Assembly (NCBI RefSeq): GCF_013409305.1 | Contig: NZ_JACBZJ010000001.1 | Span: 248,001 to 312,000, forward strand | DNA length: 64,000 nt | Reading direction: 5' to 3' | From: Cellulomonas soli | Lineage (GTDB): Bacteria; Actinomycetota; Actinomycetes; Actinomycetales; Cellulomonadaceae | Shown here: positions 26,654 to 35,547 of the stretch, piece by piece | Layout of the letters: each line of letters starts with the position of its first letter | Numbering within the stretch: the stretch's first letter is position 1 | The notes under the pieces: generated by a model | Seen by the model: the letters and a program-made list of their open reading frames with translations, nothing else | The model's database searches: none | What the model was told of the DNA's origin: nothing | Made by a program: the position numbers and the translations under genes

Positions 26654-27363
26654 GGACGCCCGGCACGGTCGCGCTCCTGGCGCGCCTGCCGCAGGTCGGT
26701 TCCGACGTACCCGTCGACCCCGACGCGTCGACCGCGCAGAAGTGGGCCGCGGACGAGCTGACCCGGGCCGAGTACCACCACGGTCGCTCGCTGCTGGCGC
26801 GGCTGGTCGACTGGATCCAGGCGCAGTTCGACGGGCTCCCCTCGGTGGGCCTCCCGCCGTGGCAGGCCGCCGTGGTCGTCGTGGCGGTGCTCGTCGTCAT
26901 CGCCCTCGCCGCACTGTGGGTCACCGGGCCGGTCCGCGTGAACCGCACGCGCCGGGCGGCGGCAGAGGTGCTCTCGCGCGACGACACCCGCACGGCCGCC
27001 CAGCTGCGGGCCGCCGCGGACGCCGCCGCGGCGATCGGGGACCACCGGCTCGCGGTGCTCGAACGGTTCCGCGCGCTCGTGCGCTCGCTCGAGGAACGCA
27101 CCGTGCTCGAGGTGCGGCCCGGACGGACCGCCCACGAGGTGGCCGACGAGGCCGGGCGGCGACTGCCGGCCGTGGCGGACGACCTCGTGCGTGCCGGGCA
27201 CCTCTTCGACGACGTCGCGTACGGCTCGGCCTCCGCCGATGCCGAGGACGACCGCTGGGTGCGTGAGCTCGACGAGCGCACCCGCAGCCTGCGGCCCGGT
27301 CTGCCCGCCGACCTCGTGGCCGCGGCCTCCGCACCGGCCGACAGCACGGACGGTGACCGGTGA
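26650..27363 (+). CDS. DUF4129-domain membrane protein
   Basis: 237-aa protein with one helix near residues 78-97 (AAVVVVAVLVVIALAALWVT) and a cytoplasmic C-terminal DUF4129 domain (DHRLAVLERFRALVRSLEER, RPGRTAHEVADEAGRRLP, FDDVAYGSASADAEDDRWV). GTG start overlaps the previous stop (GTGA) and its own stop overlaps the next gene. DUF4129 proteins accompany MoxR/DUF58 systems; the mechanism is not established. Confidence 0.85.
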   Translation: MRTPGTVALLARLPQVGSDVPVDPDASTAQKWAADELTRAEYHHGRSLLARLVDWIQAQFDGLPSVGLPPWQAAVVVVAVLVVIALAALWVTGPVRVNRTRRAAAEVLSRDDTRTAAQLRAAADAAAAIGDHRLAVLERFRALVRSLEERTVLEVRPGRTAHEVADEAGRRLPAVADDLVRAGHLFDDVAYGSASADAEDDRWVRELDERTRSLRPGLPADLVAAASAPADSTDGDR

Positions 27364-28610
27364 GCGCGCCGACGACCGCACCTCCCGCCGGAGGGCGCAC
27401 CACACCCGCACCTGCACCTGCACCTGCACCTGCAATGCACGACGCCGTGGTCGGCGACGGCACGTCCACGCGCTCGAGGTCCGCACGCCGCTGGAGGCGC
27501 CTGCGGATGCCGCTCGCCCTGCTCGCCGCCGTGGTGCTCGTGGGCCTCCTGGCCGCGCTGCCCGAACCCCGCACCTCGACCGTGCCGGTGGCACCCGACA
27601 ACACCGCGGCCGGGGGTGCGCGCGCCGCCGCGCAGATCCTGCGCCGCCAGGGCGTCGACGTGCGGTTCGTGCGCACGACGGCCGACGCGGTGGCCGCCGC
27701 GGACGCGGGCACGACGTTGCTCGTCGTGCGCGACGCCCTGCTCTCCGACACCCAGGTCGAGGCCTTGGCCGACACCCCGGCCGATCTCGTGCTGCTCGCG
27801 CCGGGGTGGAGCCTTCCGTGGTTCACCGACCAGATCACCTCGGCCGGATGGCTCTCCGACGCGCCGACCGTGCGCAGCGCGTCGTGCACCGACGCCGACG
27901 CCACCGCGGCGGGCACCATCACCGCGTCGGGCGCGCTCATGGCCACCGGGCCGGACGCCACGATCTGCTTCCCCGGGGCCGAGGACGCGCCCGGCACCGG
28001 CGCGTACGCGGTGGTCGAAGGCGCCCGCCGCGTCGCCGTGCTCAGCGACGTCACACCGCTGACCAACGAGGCGCTCGCCGACGAGGGCAACGCGGCGCTC
28101 GTCCTTCGACTCCTCGGCCGCCACGACACGCTCGTCTGGTACGTGCCCTCGCTGTCCGACACCGGCACGACCGAGGCCACCGGCCCCTCGCTGACCGACC
28201 TGCTCCCGCCGGCCGCACCCGTGGCCGCGCTGCAGCTGCTGCTCGTCGCCCTGGTGACCGCGCTCTGGCGCGGACGTCGTCTCGGGCGGCTGGTGACCGA
28301 GCCGCTGCCCGTCGTCGTGCGCTCCGCGGAGACCACGCGCGGACGCGGCCGGCTGTACCGGCGCGGACGCAGCCGGGGACATGCCGCCGCCGCGCTGCGG
28401 GCTGGTGCCGCGACCCGCGCGGCCCGACGCCTGGGGCTCCCCCGCTCCGCGCCCGCCACCGCGGTCATCGACGCGCTCACCCTCGCCACCGGGCGCGACC
28501 GGGTCGAGATCGCCGCCCTGCTGTACGGACCACCACCGACCGACGACGCCGCGCTGACCCGCCTGGCGCACGACCTTGACCACCTGGAGAGCGAGGTTCA
28601 CCGATCGTGA
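27360..28610 (+). CDS. DUF4350-domain membrane protein
   Basis: 416-aa protein. N-terminal disordered part contains a PAPAPAPA run coded by a hexanucleotide repeat; a helix follows near residues 49-65 (MPLALLAAVVLVGLLAAL). The DUF4350 extracytoplasmic domain spans about 70-270 (NTAAGGARAAAQILRRQGVD, LVVRDALLSDTQVEALADTP) and a second helix (PVAALQLLLVALVTALW) precedes a basic C-terminal tail. GTG start and TGA stop overlap both neighbours, so it is tightly coupled in the MoxR operon. Confidence 0.82.
   Translation: MSAPTTAPPAGGRTTPAPAPAPAPAMHDAVVGDGTSTRSRSARRWRRLRMPLALLAAVVLVGLLAALPEPRTSTVPVAPDNTAAGGARAAAQILRRQGVDVRFVRTTADAVAAADAGTTLLVVRDALLSDTQVEALADTPADLVLLAPGWSLPWFTDQITSAGWLSDAPTVRSASCTDADATAAGTITASGALMATGPDATICFPGAEDAPGTGAYAVVEGARRVAVLSDVTPLTNEALADEGNAALVLRLLGRHDTLVWYVPSLSDTGTTEATGPSLTDLLPPAAPVAALQLLLVALVTALWRGRRLGRLVTEPLPVVVRSAETTRGRGRLYRRGRSRGHAAAALRAGAATRAARRLGLPRSAPATAVIDALTLATGRDRVEIAALLYGPPPTDDAALTRLAHDLDHLESEVHRS
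27409..27432 (+). repeat. Hexanucleotide repeat CACCTG x4 in the DUF4350 gene
   Basis: Four perfect CACCTG units encode alternating Pro-Ala. Copy number changes by whole units would keep frame and alter only linker length. Confidence 0.85.
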
Positions 28611-29764
28611 GCGAGACCTTCCCGAGCGGAGCACCCGGCGGCCCTGCACCGCAGGCACCCACCGGCCCGGCCTGGCCGCCGGCACCGTCCACGCCCGCGG
28701 CGCCGCTCGCCGCCTACCCTGCGGCACCGGCCGCGGCACCCTTCGCCGCGCCGCCCGTGGCGAGCCCTGTCGCACCGGCCGCACCGGCCGCACCGGTCGC
28801 ACCGCCGTCCGTGTCCGTGGAGCTGCGTGACGCGCTCGGCGCCGTGCGGACGGAGGTGGCCAAGGCCGTCGTGGGCCAGGACGCAGCCGTCAGCGGGCTC
28901 GTCATCGCGCTGCTGTGCCGCGGTCACGTCCTGCTCGAGGGCGTCCCGGGTGTCGCCAAGACCCTCCTGGTCAGGGCCCTGTCGGCCGCGCTCGACCTGC
29001 GCACCACGCGGGTGCAGTTCACGCCGGACCTCATGCCGGGCGACGTCACCGGGTCGCTGGTCTACGACGCGCGCACGGCGGAGTTCTCGTTCCGCGAGGG
29101 TCCCGTCTTCACCAACCTTCTGCTCGCGGACGAGATCAACCGCACGCCCCCGAAGACGCAGGCCTCGCTGCTCGAGGCGATGGAGGAGCGGCAGGTCTCG
29201 GTCGACGGCACGCCGCGCCCCCTGCCGGACCCGTTCCTGGTGATCGCGACCCAGAACCCGGTCGAGTACGAGGGCACGTACCCGCTCCCCGAGGCCCAGC
29301 TCGACCGGTTCCTGCTCAAGCTGACGCTGCCGCTGCCCGCACGCGAGGAGGAGGTCGAGGTGCTCGCCCGGCACGCCTCGGGCTTCGACCCGCGCGACCT
29401 GCGCGGCGCCGGGGTCCGACCCGTGGCCGGCATCGAGCTGCTGGCACGCGCCCGGGCCGAGGTCGCGCAGGTGCAGGTCTCACGCGAGGTGCTCGGCTAC
29501 GCCGTGGACGTGTGCCGCGCGACGCGTGAGTCGCCCTCGCTCTCGCTGGGTGTCTCGCCCCGTGGTGCGACCGCGCTGCTGGCGACCGCCCGTGCCTGGG
29601 CGTGGCTGTCCGGCCGCGGCTACGTGACCCCCGACGACGTCAAGGCGCTCGCGCACCCCACGTTGCGGCACCGGGTGCAGCTGCGGGCCGAGGCCGAGCT
29701 CGAGGGCGTCACCACGGAGAGCGTGCTCGACACCGTGCTCGCCTCCGTCCCCGTGCCCCGCTGA
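28607..29764 (+). CDS. MoxR-family AAA+ ATPase
   Basis: 385-aa protein: an Ala/Pro-rich N-terminus of about 65 residues, then an AAA+ domain with Walker A GVPGVAKT near residue 113, Walker B LLLADEINR near 172, sensor 1 VIATQNPVEYEGTYPLPEAQ and sensor 2 region SPRGATALLATARAWAW. MoxR proteins act as chaperones that insert cofactors or mature partners, and DUF58 proteins are frequent partners. It overlaps the DUF4350 gene (GTGA) and is followed after 39 bases by the DUF58 gene. Confidence 0.93.
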   Translation: MSETFPSGAPGGPAPQAPTGPAWPPAPSTPAAPLAAYPAAPAAAPFAAPPVASPVAPAAPAAPVAPPSVSVELRDALGAVRTEVAKAVVGQDAAVSGLVIALLCRGHVLLEGVPGVAKTLLVRALSAALDLRTTRVQFTPDLMPGDVTGSLVYDARTAEFSFREGPVFTNLLLADEINRTPPKTQASLLEAMEERQVSVDGTPRPLPDPFLVIATQNPVEYEGTYPLPEAQLDRFLLKLTLPLPAREEEVEVLARHASGFDPRDLRGAGVRPVAGIELLARARAEVAQVQVSREVLGYAVDVCRATRESPSLSLGVSPRGATALLATARAWAWLSGRGYVTPDDVKALAHPTLRHRVQLRAEAELEGVTTESVLDTVLASVPVPR

Positions 29765-29803
29765 CGTGCCGCTCCCTGTGACGGGCGGACGCGGGAGGAC
29801 CCG

Positions 29804-31096
29804 ATGACGATCACGTGGCGCGCCGTCGCCCTGACGGCGCTCGGGCTGCCCGCGGCGTTCCTGGTCCCGGTGCCCGGCACGGTCCTGCTGTGGGCGTTCG
29901 TCGTCGTGCTGGCGTGCGCCCTGGACGCCGGGTTGGCGGGCTCCCCCCGGACCGTGGCGGTCAGCCGTGACGTGCCCTCGGCGGTCCGGCTGACCGAGCC
30001 GGCCCGGTCCACGCTCACCCTGACGAACCTGGGACGACGCACCGTGCGGGCCCTCGTGCGCGACGCGTGGCAGCCCTCCGCCGGTGCCGTGACCGACCGG
30101 CACGTGGCCGCGCTGCCGCCCGGCGAGGGCACCCGGCTGACGACGGTGCTCGTGCCGAGCCGCCGTGGCGACCTGCACGCCGACCGGGTGACGATCCGCT
30201 CGACCGGACCGTTGGGCCTGGCGGGCCGGCAGGCGTCCCTGACCGTTCCCGGTCGGCTGCGCGTGCTGCCCGAGTTCGCCTCGCGTCGGCACCTGCCGAG
30301 CAGGCTGGCCCGGTTGCGCGAGCTCGACGGAAGGTCCGCCGTGCAGATCCGCGGAGCCGGCACCGAGTTCGACTCGCTGCGCGAGTACGTCGTCGGTGAC
30401 GACGTCCGGTCGATCGACTGGCGCGCCACCGCCCGTCGGGCGGACGTCGTGGTGCGCACGTGGCGCCCGGAGCGCGACCGGCGGGTGATGATCGTGCTCG
30501 ACACGTCCCGCACGTCGGCCGCGCGCGTCCTCGACGCCCCCCGGCTGGACGCGTCGATCGAGGCGGCGCTGCTGCTGTCCGCGCTCGCGTCCCGCGCAGG
30601 TGACCGCGTCGAGCTCGTCGCGCACGACCGCCGGTTGCGTGCTCGGGTCGCGGGCGCCTCGGGCCCCCGGCTCATGACCGCGGTCGCGGACGCGCTGGCG
30701 GTCGTCGAGCCGGCGCTCGTCGAGACCGACTGGCCCGCGGTCGTCTCGACGGTGCGCGAGCGGATGAGCCAGCGTTCCCTCGTCGTCCTGCTGACCGCGC
30801 TCGAGCCGTCGGCCGTCGAGCAGGGGCTGCTGGGCGTCGCGGACCAGCTGACCTCCCGGCACCAGGTGGTGCTGGCCTCCGTGCGTGACCCCGAGGTCGA
30901 GGAGCTGCGGCAGGGCCGTGCCGATGCGGCGGCCGTGTACGACGCGGCCGCGGCCGAGCGAGGGGAGCTCGAGCGGGCCGCCGTGGCCCTGCGTCTGCGC
31001 CAGCGCGGGGTCGAGGTCGTCGACGCACTGCCCGACAAGCTCGCACCGGCGCTCGCCGACACCTACCTCGCGCTCAAGGCCGCCGGGCGCCTCTGA
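29804..31096 (+). CDS. DUF58-domain protein, MoxR partner
   Basis: 430-aa protein. Two N-terminal helices (WRAVALTALGLPAAFLVPVP and TVLLWAFVVVLACALDAGL) are followed by a beta-rich segment and the DUF58 core FDSLREYVVGDDVRSIDW near residue 190, with a von Willebrand A-like fold after it (RRVMIVLDTSRTSA). Such proteins are putative substrates or adaptors for MoxR ATPases. It is the last gene of the five-gene operon. Confidence 0.9.
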   Translation: MTITWRAVALTALGLPAAFLVPVPGTVLLWAFVVVLACALDAGLAGSPRTVAVSRDVPSAVRLTEPARSTLTLTNLGRRTVRALVRDAWQPSAGAVTDRHVAALPPGEGTRLTTVLVPSRRGDLHADRVTIRSTGPLGLAGRQASLTVPGRLRVLPEFASRRHLPSRLARLRELDGRSAVQIRGAGTEFDSLREYVVGDDVRSIDWRATARRADVVVRTWRPERDRRVMIVLDTSRTSAARVLDAPRLDASIEAALLLSALASRAGDRVELVAHDRRLRARVAGASGPRLMTAVADALAVVEPALVETDWPAVVSTVRERMSQRSLVVLLTALEPSAVEQGLLGVADQLTSRHQVVLASVRDPEVEELRQGRADAAAVYDAAAAERGELERAAVALRLRQRGVEVVDALPDKLAPALADTYLALKAAGRL

Positions 31097-31159
31097 CGCC
31101 GACCCCAGCGCCCGTCCGCGGGGCTCGGGCGCCCACAGGAGAGCGTGGGCGCCTGTCGG

Positions 31160-31165
31160 TACCGT
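31160..31165 (+). promoter_or_regulatory. -10 hexamer TACCGT, leaderless AlkZ-like gene start
   Basis: TACCGT, six bases, then ATG 31172. It separates this gene from the preceding MoxR operon. Confidence 0.5.
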
Positions 31166-31171
31166 CCCAGG

Positions 31172-32368
31172 ATGGACACCGCCCACGTGATCGGTCGCCG
31201 GGAGCTCAACCGTGCTCTGCTGGCCCGGCAGGGCCTGCTCGTCCGCCGCCCGGGCGCCGCGTCAGGCACGGTGGACCATCTCGTGGGCGTGCAGGCGCAG
31301 AACGTCGGCTCGCCCTACGTCGCCCTGTGGAGCCGCGTCGAGGGCTTCACCCACGCCGACCTCGGCGCAGCGCTCGAGGGGCGAACCGCCGCGCGGATCG
31401 CCGCCATGCGCGGGACGATCCATCTGCTCGGCGCGGCCGACGCGCTCCTGCTGCCCGGCTTGGTCGGCGACCTGTTCGCCCGGGACCTGACCCGCAACGT
31501 GGCCCACCGGGACGCTCTGCGCGCCGTCGACCTCGCGGAGCTGACCGCGCGAGCCCGGGCTCTGGTCGAGGAACGGCCACGCGTCACCACGGAGCTCGGT
31601 GCGCTGCTCGCCGAGCGGTGGCCCGAGGTCCCTCCGACGACCCTGGCGTACGCCGCCCGGGGCACGCTGCCGCTCGTGCAGGTGCCGCCGCGCGGGGTGT
31701 GGGGACGTTCCGGTGCCACCACGTGGACGACGGCCACGTCCTGGTTCGGACCTGAGCTCGTGGGCGCCGCACCGGACCTCGCCGACCCGGACGTGCGCGC
31801 CGCGCAGCTCGAGCGGCTGGTGCTGCGCTACCTCGCGGCGTTCGGCCCCGCGAGCGTCGCCGACCTGCAGACCTGGTCCGGGCTGACGGGCCTGCGGACC
31901 GTCGTCGAGCGGCTGCGGCCCCGGCTGGTCACGTTCCGCACCGCCCCGGGCGAGGGCCCCGCACGCGGCCGCGAGCTCGTGGACCTGCCCGACGCCCCTC
32001 GACCCCCCGCGGACGTGCCCGCACCGGCCCGGTTCCTGCCCGACCTGGACAACGCGCTGCTCTCGCACGCCGACCGGTCCCGGGTGGTCGGTGAGGACGC
32101 GCGGACCAGGCTGCGCAGCCCGAACGGCGTGCTGCCGGGCACTGTGCTGATCGACGGCACGGTCGGCGCCGTGTGGTCGGTCGCCCGCTCACGCCTGGGC
32201 CCTCGGGAAGGAGCACGAGGGACGCGCGAGCTCGCGACCCTGACGGTCACGCCGCTGCGCCCGACGCGTCCGGCCGCGTTGCGGGAGGTCGTGGCCGAGG
32301 GAGAACGGCTCGTGCGCTTCGTGGCGGACGACGCCGACGAGCACGCCGTGGCCGTCGGCCCGTCCTGA
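31172..32368 (+). CDS. AlkZ-type winged-helix DNA glycosylase
   Basis: 398-aa HTH_42 protein. VGVQAQNVGSPYVALWSRV carries Q-A-Q, the Q-x-Q signature that distinguishes AlkZ-like enzymes from YcaQ. Also present are MRGTIHLLGAADALLLPGL and the FLPDLDNALLSHADRSRVV segment typical of the family. AlkZ excises bulky or crosslinked guanine adducts; homologues in Streptomyces protect antibiotic producers. In this window no biosynthetic cluster is adjacent, so a general repair role is likely. Start supported by the -10 hexamer. Confidence 0.85.
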   Translation: MDTAHVIGRRELNRALLARQGLLVRRPGAASGTVDHLVGVQAQNVGSPYVALWSRVEGFTHADLGAALEGRTAARIAAMRGTIHLLGAADALLLPGLVGDLFARDLTRNVAHRDALRAVDLAELTARARALVEERPRVTTELGALLAERWPEVPPTTLAYAARGTLPLVQVPPRGVWGRSGATTWTTATSWFGPELVGAAPDLADPDVRAAQLERLVLRYLAAFGPASVADLQTWSGLTGLRTVVERLRPRLVTFRTAPGEGPARGRELVDLPDAPRPPADVPAPARFLPDLDNALLSHADRSRVVGEDARTRLRSPNGVLPGTVLIDGTVGAVWSVARSRLGPREGARGTRELATLTVTPLRPTRPAALREVVAEGERLVRFVADDADEHAVAVGPS

Positions 32369-32444
32369 GATCTCTGTCCTCGCATCCCGTTTCTGAGACC
32401 CTGGCCGGCGCACAGGCAGCCCTCGGTCGACCGACGGCCGGAGG

Positions 32445-33434
32445 TCAGCCCACCTGGGCCGCGACGTACCCCGCCCGGTCGTCGTCCAGGTCGCCGGTCT
32501 CGCCCGCCGCGGCGGCCCGACCGCCGAGCACCAGCACGTAGGCCCAGAAGGCCGCGAGCGCGAGCGCCCCGATCACGATCTTGAGCCACCACGCCAGCGC
32601 CGACCCGGTCACGAACCCCTCGATCAGACCGGAGACACCCAGCACGCCGACGAGCCCGATGGCCACGGTGAGCAGCGAACGCCCCTCCTGCGCGAGCGCC
32701 CTCGTCCGCGTGCGTGGGCCCGGGTCGATCCACGTCCAGAAGAGCCGCAGGCCGGCCGCACCCGCCACGAAGATCGCGGTCAGCTCGAGCATGCCGTGCG
32801 GGGCGATGAGCTGCAGGAACACGTCGAGGTGCCCGTGCGCGGCCATCATGCCGCCCGTCGCGCCGACCTGGATCGCGTTCGAGGCCAGCAGGTAGAGCGG
32901 GATGACACCGGTGATGCCGGCGCCGACGCACACGGCCGTGAGCCAGGCGTTGTTGGTCCACACCATCGCGGCGAAGCCGGCCCCCGGGTCGTAGTACTGC
33001 GCGAAGGCGTTGTCGACGTACTCCTGCTGCTGGGACGGGGTCCCCATCACGGCGAGCGCCTCGGGCTGCGTCGCGACCCACCAGCCGGCGACGACCGCGA
33101 CCGCCACGAACGCGACCATGACCGACATGGTCCACCACCGGATGCGGTGCAGCGCCGCGGGCAGCGTGACGACGACGAACCGGCTGACGTCGCGCAGCGA
33201 CGGCTCGTGCGCCCCGGCGATGGCCGCCCGCGCGCGGGCCAGCAGCTGGGACAGCCGGGTCACGGTCTCGGGGTCGGGTGCGCTCGAGCGGATCGCCGAC
33301 AGGTCCGTGGCGACGGCCTGGTACAGCCGGACGAGCTCGTCGGACTCGGCGCCGGTGAGCCGGCGACGGCCGGCCAGGTCGTCGAGCCGCAGCCACGCAG
33401 GCGTGCGGGTCTCGGTGAACGCGTCGAGATCCAT
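32445..33434 (-). CDS. SpoIIM-like membrane protein (stage II sporulation protein M family)
   Basis: 329-aa protein. A soluble N-terminal region (MDLDAFTETRTPAWLRLDDL ... TGAESDELVRLYQAVATDLS) is followed by about five helices, including MSVMVAFVAVAVVAGWWVAT, AWLTAVCVGAGITGVIPLYL and the family motif LIAPHGMLELTAIFVAGAAG. Non-sporulating actinobacteria commonly encode SpoIIM beside RDD and MoxR genes. It is divergent from the RDD gene. CAGGCT seven bases before ATG 33434 suggests a leaderless mRNA. Confidence 0.88.
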   Translation of the reverse strand: MDLDAFTETRTPAWLRLDDLAGRRRLTGAESDELVRLYQAVATDLSAIRSSAPDPETVTRLSQLLARARAAIAGAHEPSLRDVSRFVVVTLPAALHRIRWWTMSVMVAFVAVAVVAGWWVATQPEALAVMGTPSQQQEYVDNAFAQYYDPGAGFAAMVWTNNAWLTAVCVGAGITGVIPLYLLASNAIQVGATGGMMAAHGHLDVFLQLIAPHGMLELTAIFVAGAAGLRLFWTWIDPGPRTRTRALAQEGRSLLTVAIGLVGVLGVSGLIEGFVTGSALAWWLKIVIGALALAAFWAYVLVLGGRAAAAGETGDLDDDRAGYVAAQVG

Positions 33435-33563
33435 GACGCACAGCCTGCCACCGCGGGACGCCGGGACGGGGACGTGCACCCGGTAGCGTTCCCTGCGGGC
33501 CTCCCCCGGAGGTCGCCGGCACCGCACCGCGGCATCGGCAGAGGCAGCAGGGAGGACGACCGC

Positions 33564-34382
33564 ATGGACGAGGGCATCGTCACCGGCGAGGGCGTGCTGC
33601 TCGACGCCCGTCCGGCGTCCTTCGCCTCCCGGGTGCTCGGCGCGGTGCTCGACCTGCTGCTGCTCGCCCTCGTGGGTCTCGTCGCGATCATCGTGCTCAC
33701 GACCGCCGACTGGTCGCCCTCCGAGGAGGTCGCCCGCATCCTGGGGATCCTGGTCACCGCGACCGTGATGGTGATCGCACCCACGACCGTGGACACGCTC
33801 ACCCGAGGCCGCTCGCTCGGCAAGCGCATCGCGGGCATCCGCATCGTGCGGGACGACGGCGGCCCGATCGTGTTCCGCCAGGCGTTCGTCCGTGCCCTGG
33901 TCGGCGTCGTCGAGCTGTGGGCCACCCTCGGGTCGGTCGCGCTGATCTCCTCGATCGTGCACCCGCAGGGCAAGCGGCTCGGGGACATGCTGGCCGGCAC
34001 CTACGCGGTGCGGGTCCGCGGCAAGGCGCCGGTCCGTCCCCTCGTGCCCATGCCGTACGCGCTGCTCGGATGGGCGCAGCACGCCGACATCGCCCGGCTG
34101 CCGGACGGTCTCGCGCTCGCCGTGCGGCAGTTCGTCGTCCGGGCGGCCGGCCTGCACCCCGCCTCGAGGGTCGAGCTGGGCACGCAGCTGACGGCCCAGG
34201 TGCAGCGCTACGTGCGCCCGCTGCCTCCGCCGGGCACGCACCCCGAGGCGTTCCTGGCGGCCGTTCTGGCGGAGCGCCGGGTGCGCGAGCTGCGCTCCGG
34301 GCACCGGGCGGCCGCGCGCGAGGCCGAGGAGGCCGTCCTGCTGCACCGGCTCCCGCACGGGGTTCCGGACCCCGTCGACTGA
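33564..34382 (+). CDS. RDD-family membrane protein
   Basis: 272-aa protein. The RDD domain occupies about residues 15-155: LLDARPASFASRVLGAVLDL, helices VGLVAIIVLTT and ILVTATVMVIAP, TRGRSLGKRIAGIRIV and GKRLGDMLAGTYAVR. A C-terminal cytoplasmic region of about 110 residues is charged. ATG 33564 has GGAGG. RDD proteins are proposed ion or small-solute transporters; here the divergent SpoIIM gene suggests a shared membrane function. TAGCGT at 33484-33489 may be its -10, giving a leader of about 70 bases. Confidence 0.88.
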   Translation: MDEGIVTGEGVLLDARPASFASRVLGAVLDLLLLALVGLVAIIVLTTADWSPSEEVARILGILVTATVMVIAPTTVDTLTRGRSLGKRIAGIRIVRDDGGPIVFRQAFVRALVGVVELWATLGSVALISSIVHPQGKRLGDMLAGTYAVRVRGKAPVRPLVPMPYALLGWAQHADIARLPDGLALAVRQFVVRAAGLHPASRVELGTQLTAQVQRYVRPLPPPGTHPEAFLAAVLAERRVRELRSGHRAAAREAEEAVLLHRLPHGVPDPVD

Positions 34383-34405
34383 GCCCCGTCGAGCGGGTCC
34401 GGCGA

Positions 34406-35335
34406 TCAGACGCCCGAGGCCGCCACCCGACGCAGGTCGGGCTCGAGGTAGATGACCGTCGCGATCGGCACTGCGGCACGCACGCGCGCCTCGGCCGCGT
34501 CGATGGCACGGGCGATCGACGCGGCGTCGTCGGCGGCGTCGACCTCGATCTTCGCGGCCACGAGCAGCTCCTCGGGACCGAGGTGCAGCGTGCGCAAATG
34601 GATCACCGACGCCACCCCCTCGCCCACCAGTGCCGCCTGGACCGCGCGGACGTCCTCGACGGTGGCCGACTCGCCGAGCAGCAGCGACTTGGTCTCCAGC
34701 GCGAGGACAACGGCGATCACGACCAGCAGCAGCCCGATCCCTGCGGTACCAGCCGCGTCCCATCGACCGTCCTCGGTCAGCAGGGTCAGCGACACGCCGA
34801 AGAGGGCGAGCACCAGGCCGACGAGCGCGCCTGCGTCCTCGAGCAGGACCACGGGCAGCTCGGGCGCCTTGGCCGTGCGCACGAACTGCGGCCACGACCG
34901 GCTGCCCCGGGTGTGGTTCGACTCGTGGATGGCCGTGCGGAACGAGTAGCCCTCGAGGCCGATCGCGATGACGAGGACGAGCAGCGGCACCCACCACCAG
35001 CGCCCCTCGATCGGGTGCGGGTCCTGCCACTTGTGCCACGCCTCGTACAGCGCGAACAGGCCACCGACGGAGAACAGCACGATCGAGACGATGAATGCGT
35101 AGACGTACCGCTCACGCCCGTACCCGAACGGGTGCTGCTCGTCCGCCGCGCGCGTCGAGCGGCGACCACCGAGCAGCAGGAGGAGCTGGTTGCCGGAGTC
35201 GGCGAGCGAGTGCACCGACTCGGCCAGCATCGAGCTCGACATCGTCAGCAGGTACGCGACGAACTTCGTCAGCGCGATGCCGAGGTTCGCCGACAGCGCC
35301 GCGATGATCGCCCGGTTGCCGCCGCCGTGCGCCAT
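34406..35335 (-). CDS. Cation diffusion facilitator (CDF) transporter
   Basis: 309-aa CDF efflux protein, probably for Zn2+, Mn2+ or Fe2+. Helix 2 contains SMLAESVHSLADSGNQLLLL, with the metal-binding motif HSLAD; a second conserved site lies in VVLLEDAGALVGLVLALFGV. The C-terminal cytoplasmic domain (HLRTLHLGPEELLVAAKIEV) is CDF-like. ATG 35335 overlaps the stop of the Trm112 gene (TGATG), so it is the third gene of an operon with the degenerate phosphomannomutase and Trm112. Confidence 0.9.
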   Translation of the reverse strand: MAHGGGNRAIIAALSANLGIALTKFVAYLLTMSSSMLAESVHSLADSGNQLLLLLGGRRSTRAADEQHPFGYGRERYVYAFIVSIVLFSVGGLFALYEAWHKWQDPHPIEGRWWWVPLLVLVIAIGLEGYSFRTAIHESNHTRGSRSWPQFVRTAKAPELPVVLLEDAGALVGLVLALFGVSLTLLTEDGRWDAAGTAGIGLLLVVIAVVLALETKSLLLGESATVEDVRAVQAALVGEGVASVIHLRTLHLGPEELLVAAKIEVDAADDAASIARAIDAAEARVRAAVPIATVIYLEPDLRRVAASGV

Positions 35336-35547
35336 CAGCCGACCTTCACGGGACGAGCCTCGTCGGCCAGCAGCACCGGGACGCCGTCGCGCACCGGGTA
35401 CGCCAGCGGGTTCTCGGGGTCGGTCGAGACCAGCTCGGGCGTCCCGTCCGGTCCGGTGGCGTCGACGAGCGTCGCTCCCGTCACCGGGCAACGCAGCAGG
35501 TCCCGCGCCCAGGGCTCCAGGCCCGGGGCCGTTGCGGTGTCACCCAT
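35335..35547 (-). CDS. Trm112-family zinc-ribbon protein
   Basis: 70-aa Trm112-like protein: WARDLLRCPVTGATLV and the C-terminal YPVRDGVPVLLADEARPV. Trm112 proteins activate methyltransferases in eukaryotes; the actinobacterial homologues usually sit beside phosphomannomutase genes. Only one Cys remains at the usual CxxC position (CPVTG), so zinc binding is doubtful. Overlaps the phosphomannomutase stop and the CDF start (TGATG at both ends), with GAGGAG upstream. Confidence 0.85.
   Translation of the reverse strand: MGDTATAPGLEPWARDLLRCPVTGATLVDATGPDGTPELVSTDPENPLAYPVRDGVPVLLADEARPVKVG

Noticed and set aside
27405..27435. CRISPR-like short repeat
   Set aside because: Units are contiguous six-base repeats in a coding linker with no spacers and no cas genes nearby.
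32369..32444. Terminator between the AlkZ-like and SpoIIM genes
   Set aside because: Only the short palindrome CGGTCGACCG with no loop and no T-run is seen; too weak to call.
35335..35547. Antitoxin or regulator in place of Trm112
   Set aside because: The LLRCPV start, C-terminal YPVRDGVPVLL motif and mutase neighbour fit Trm112 better than any small regulator.
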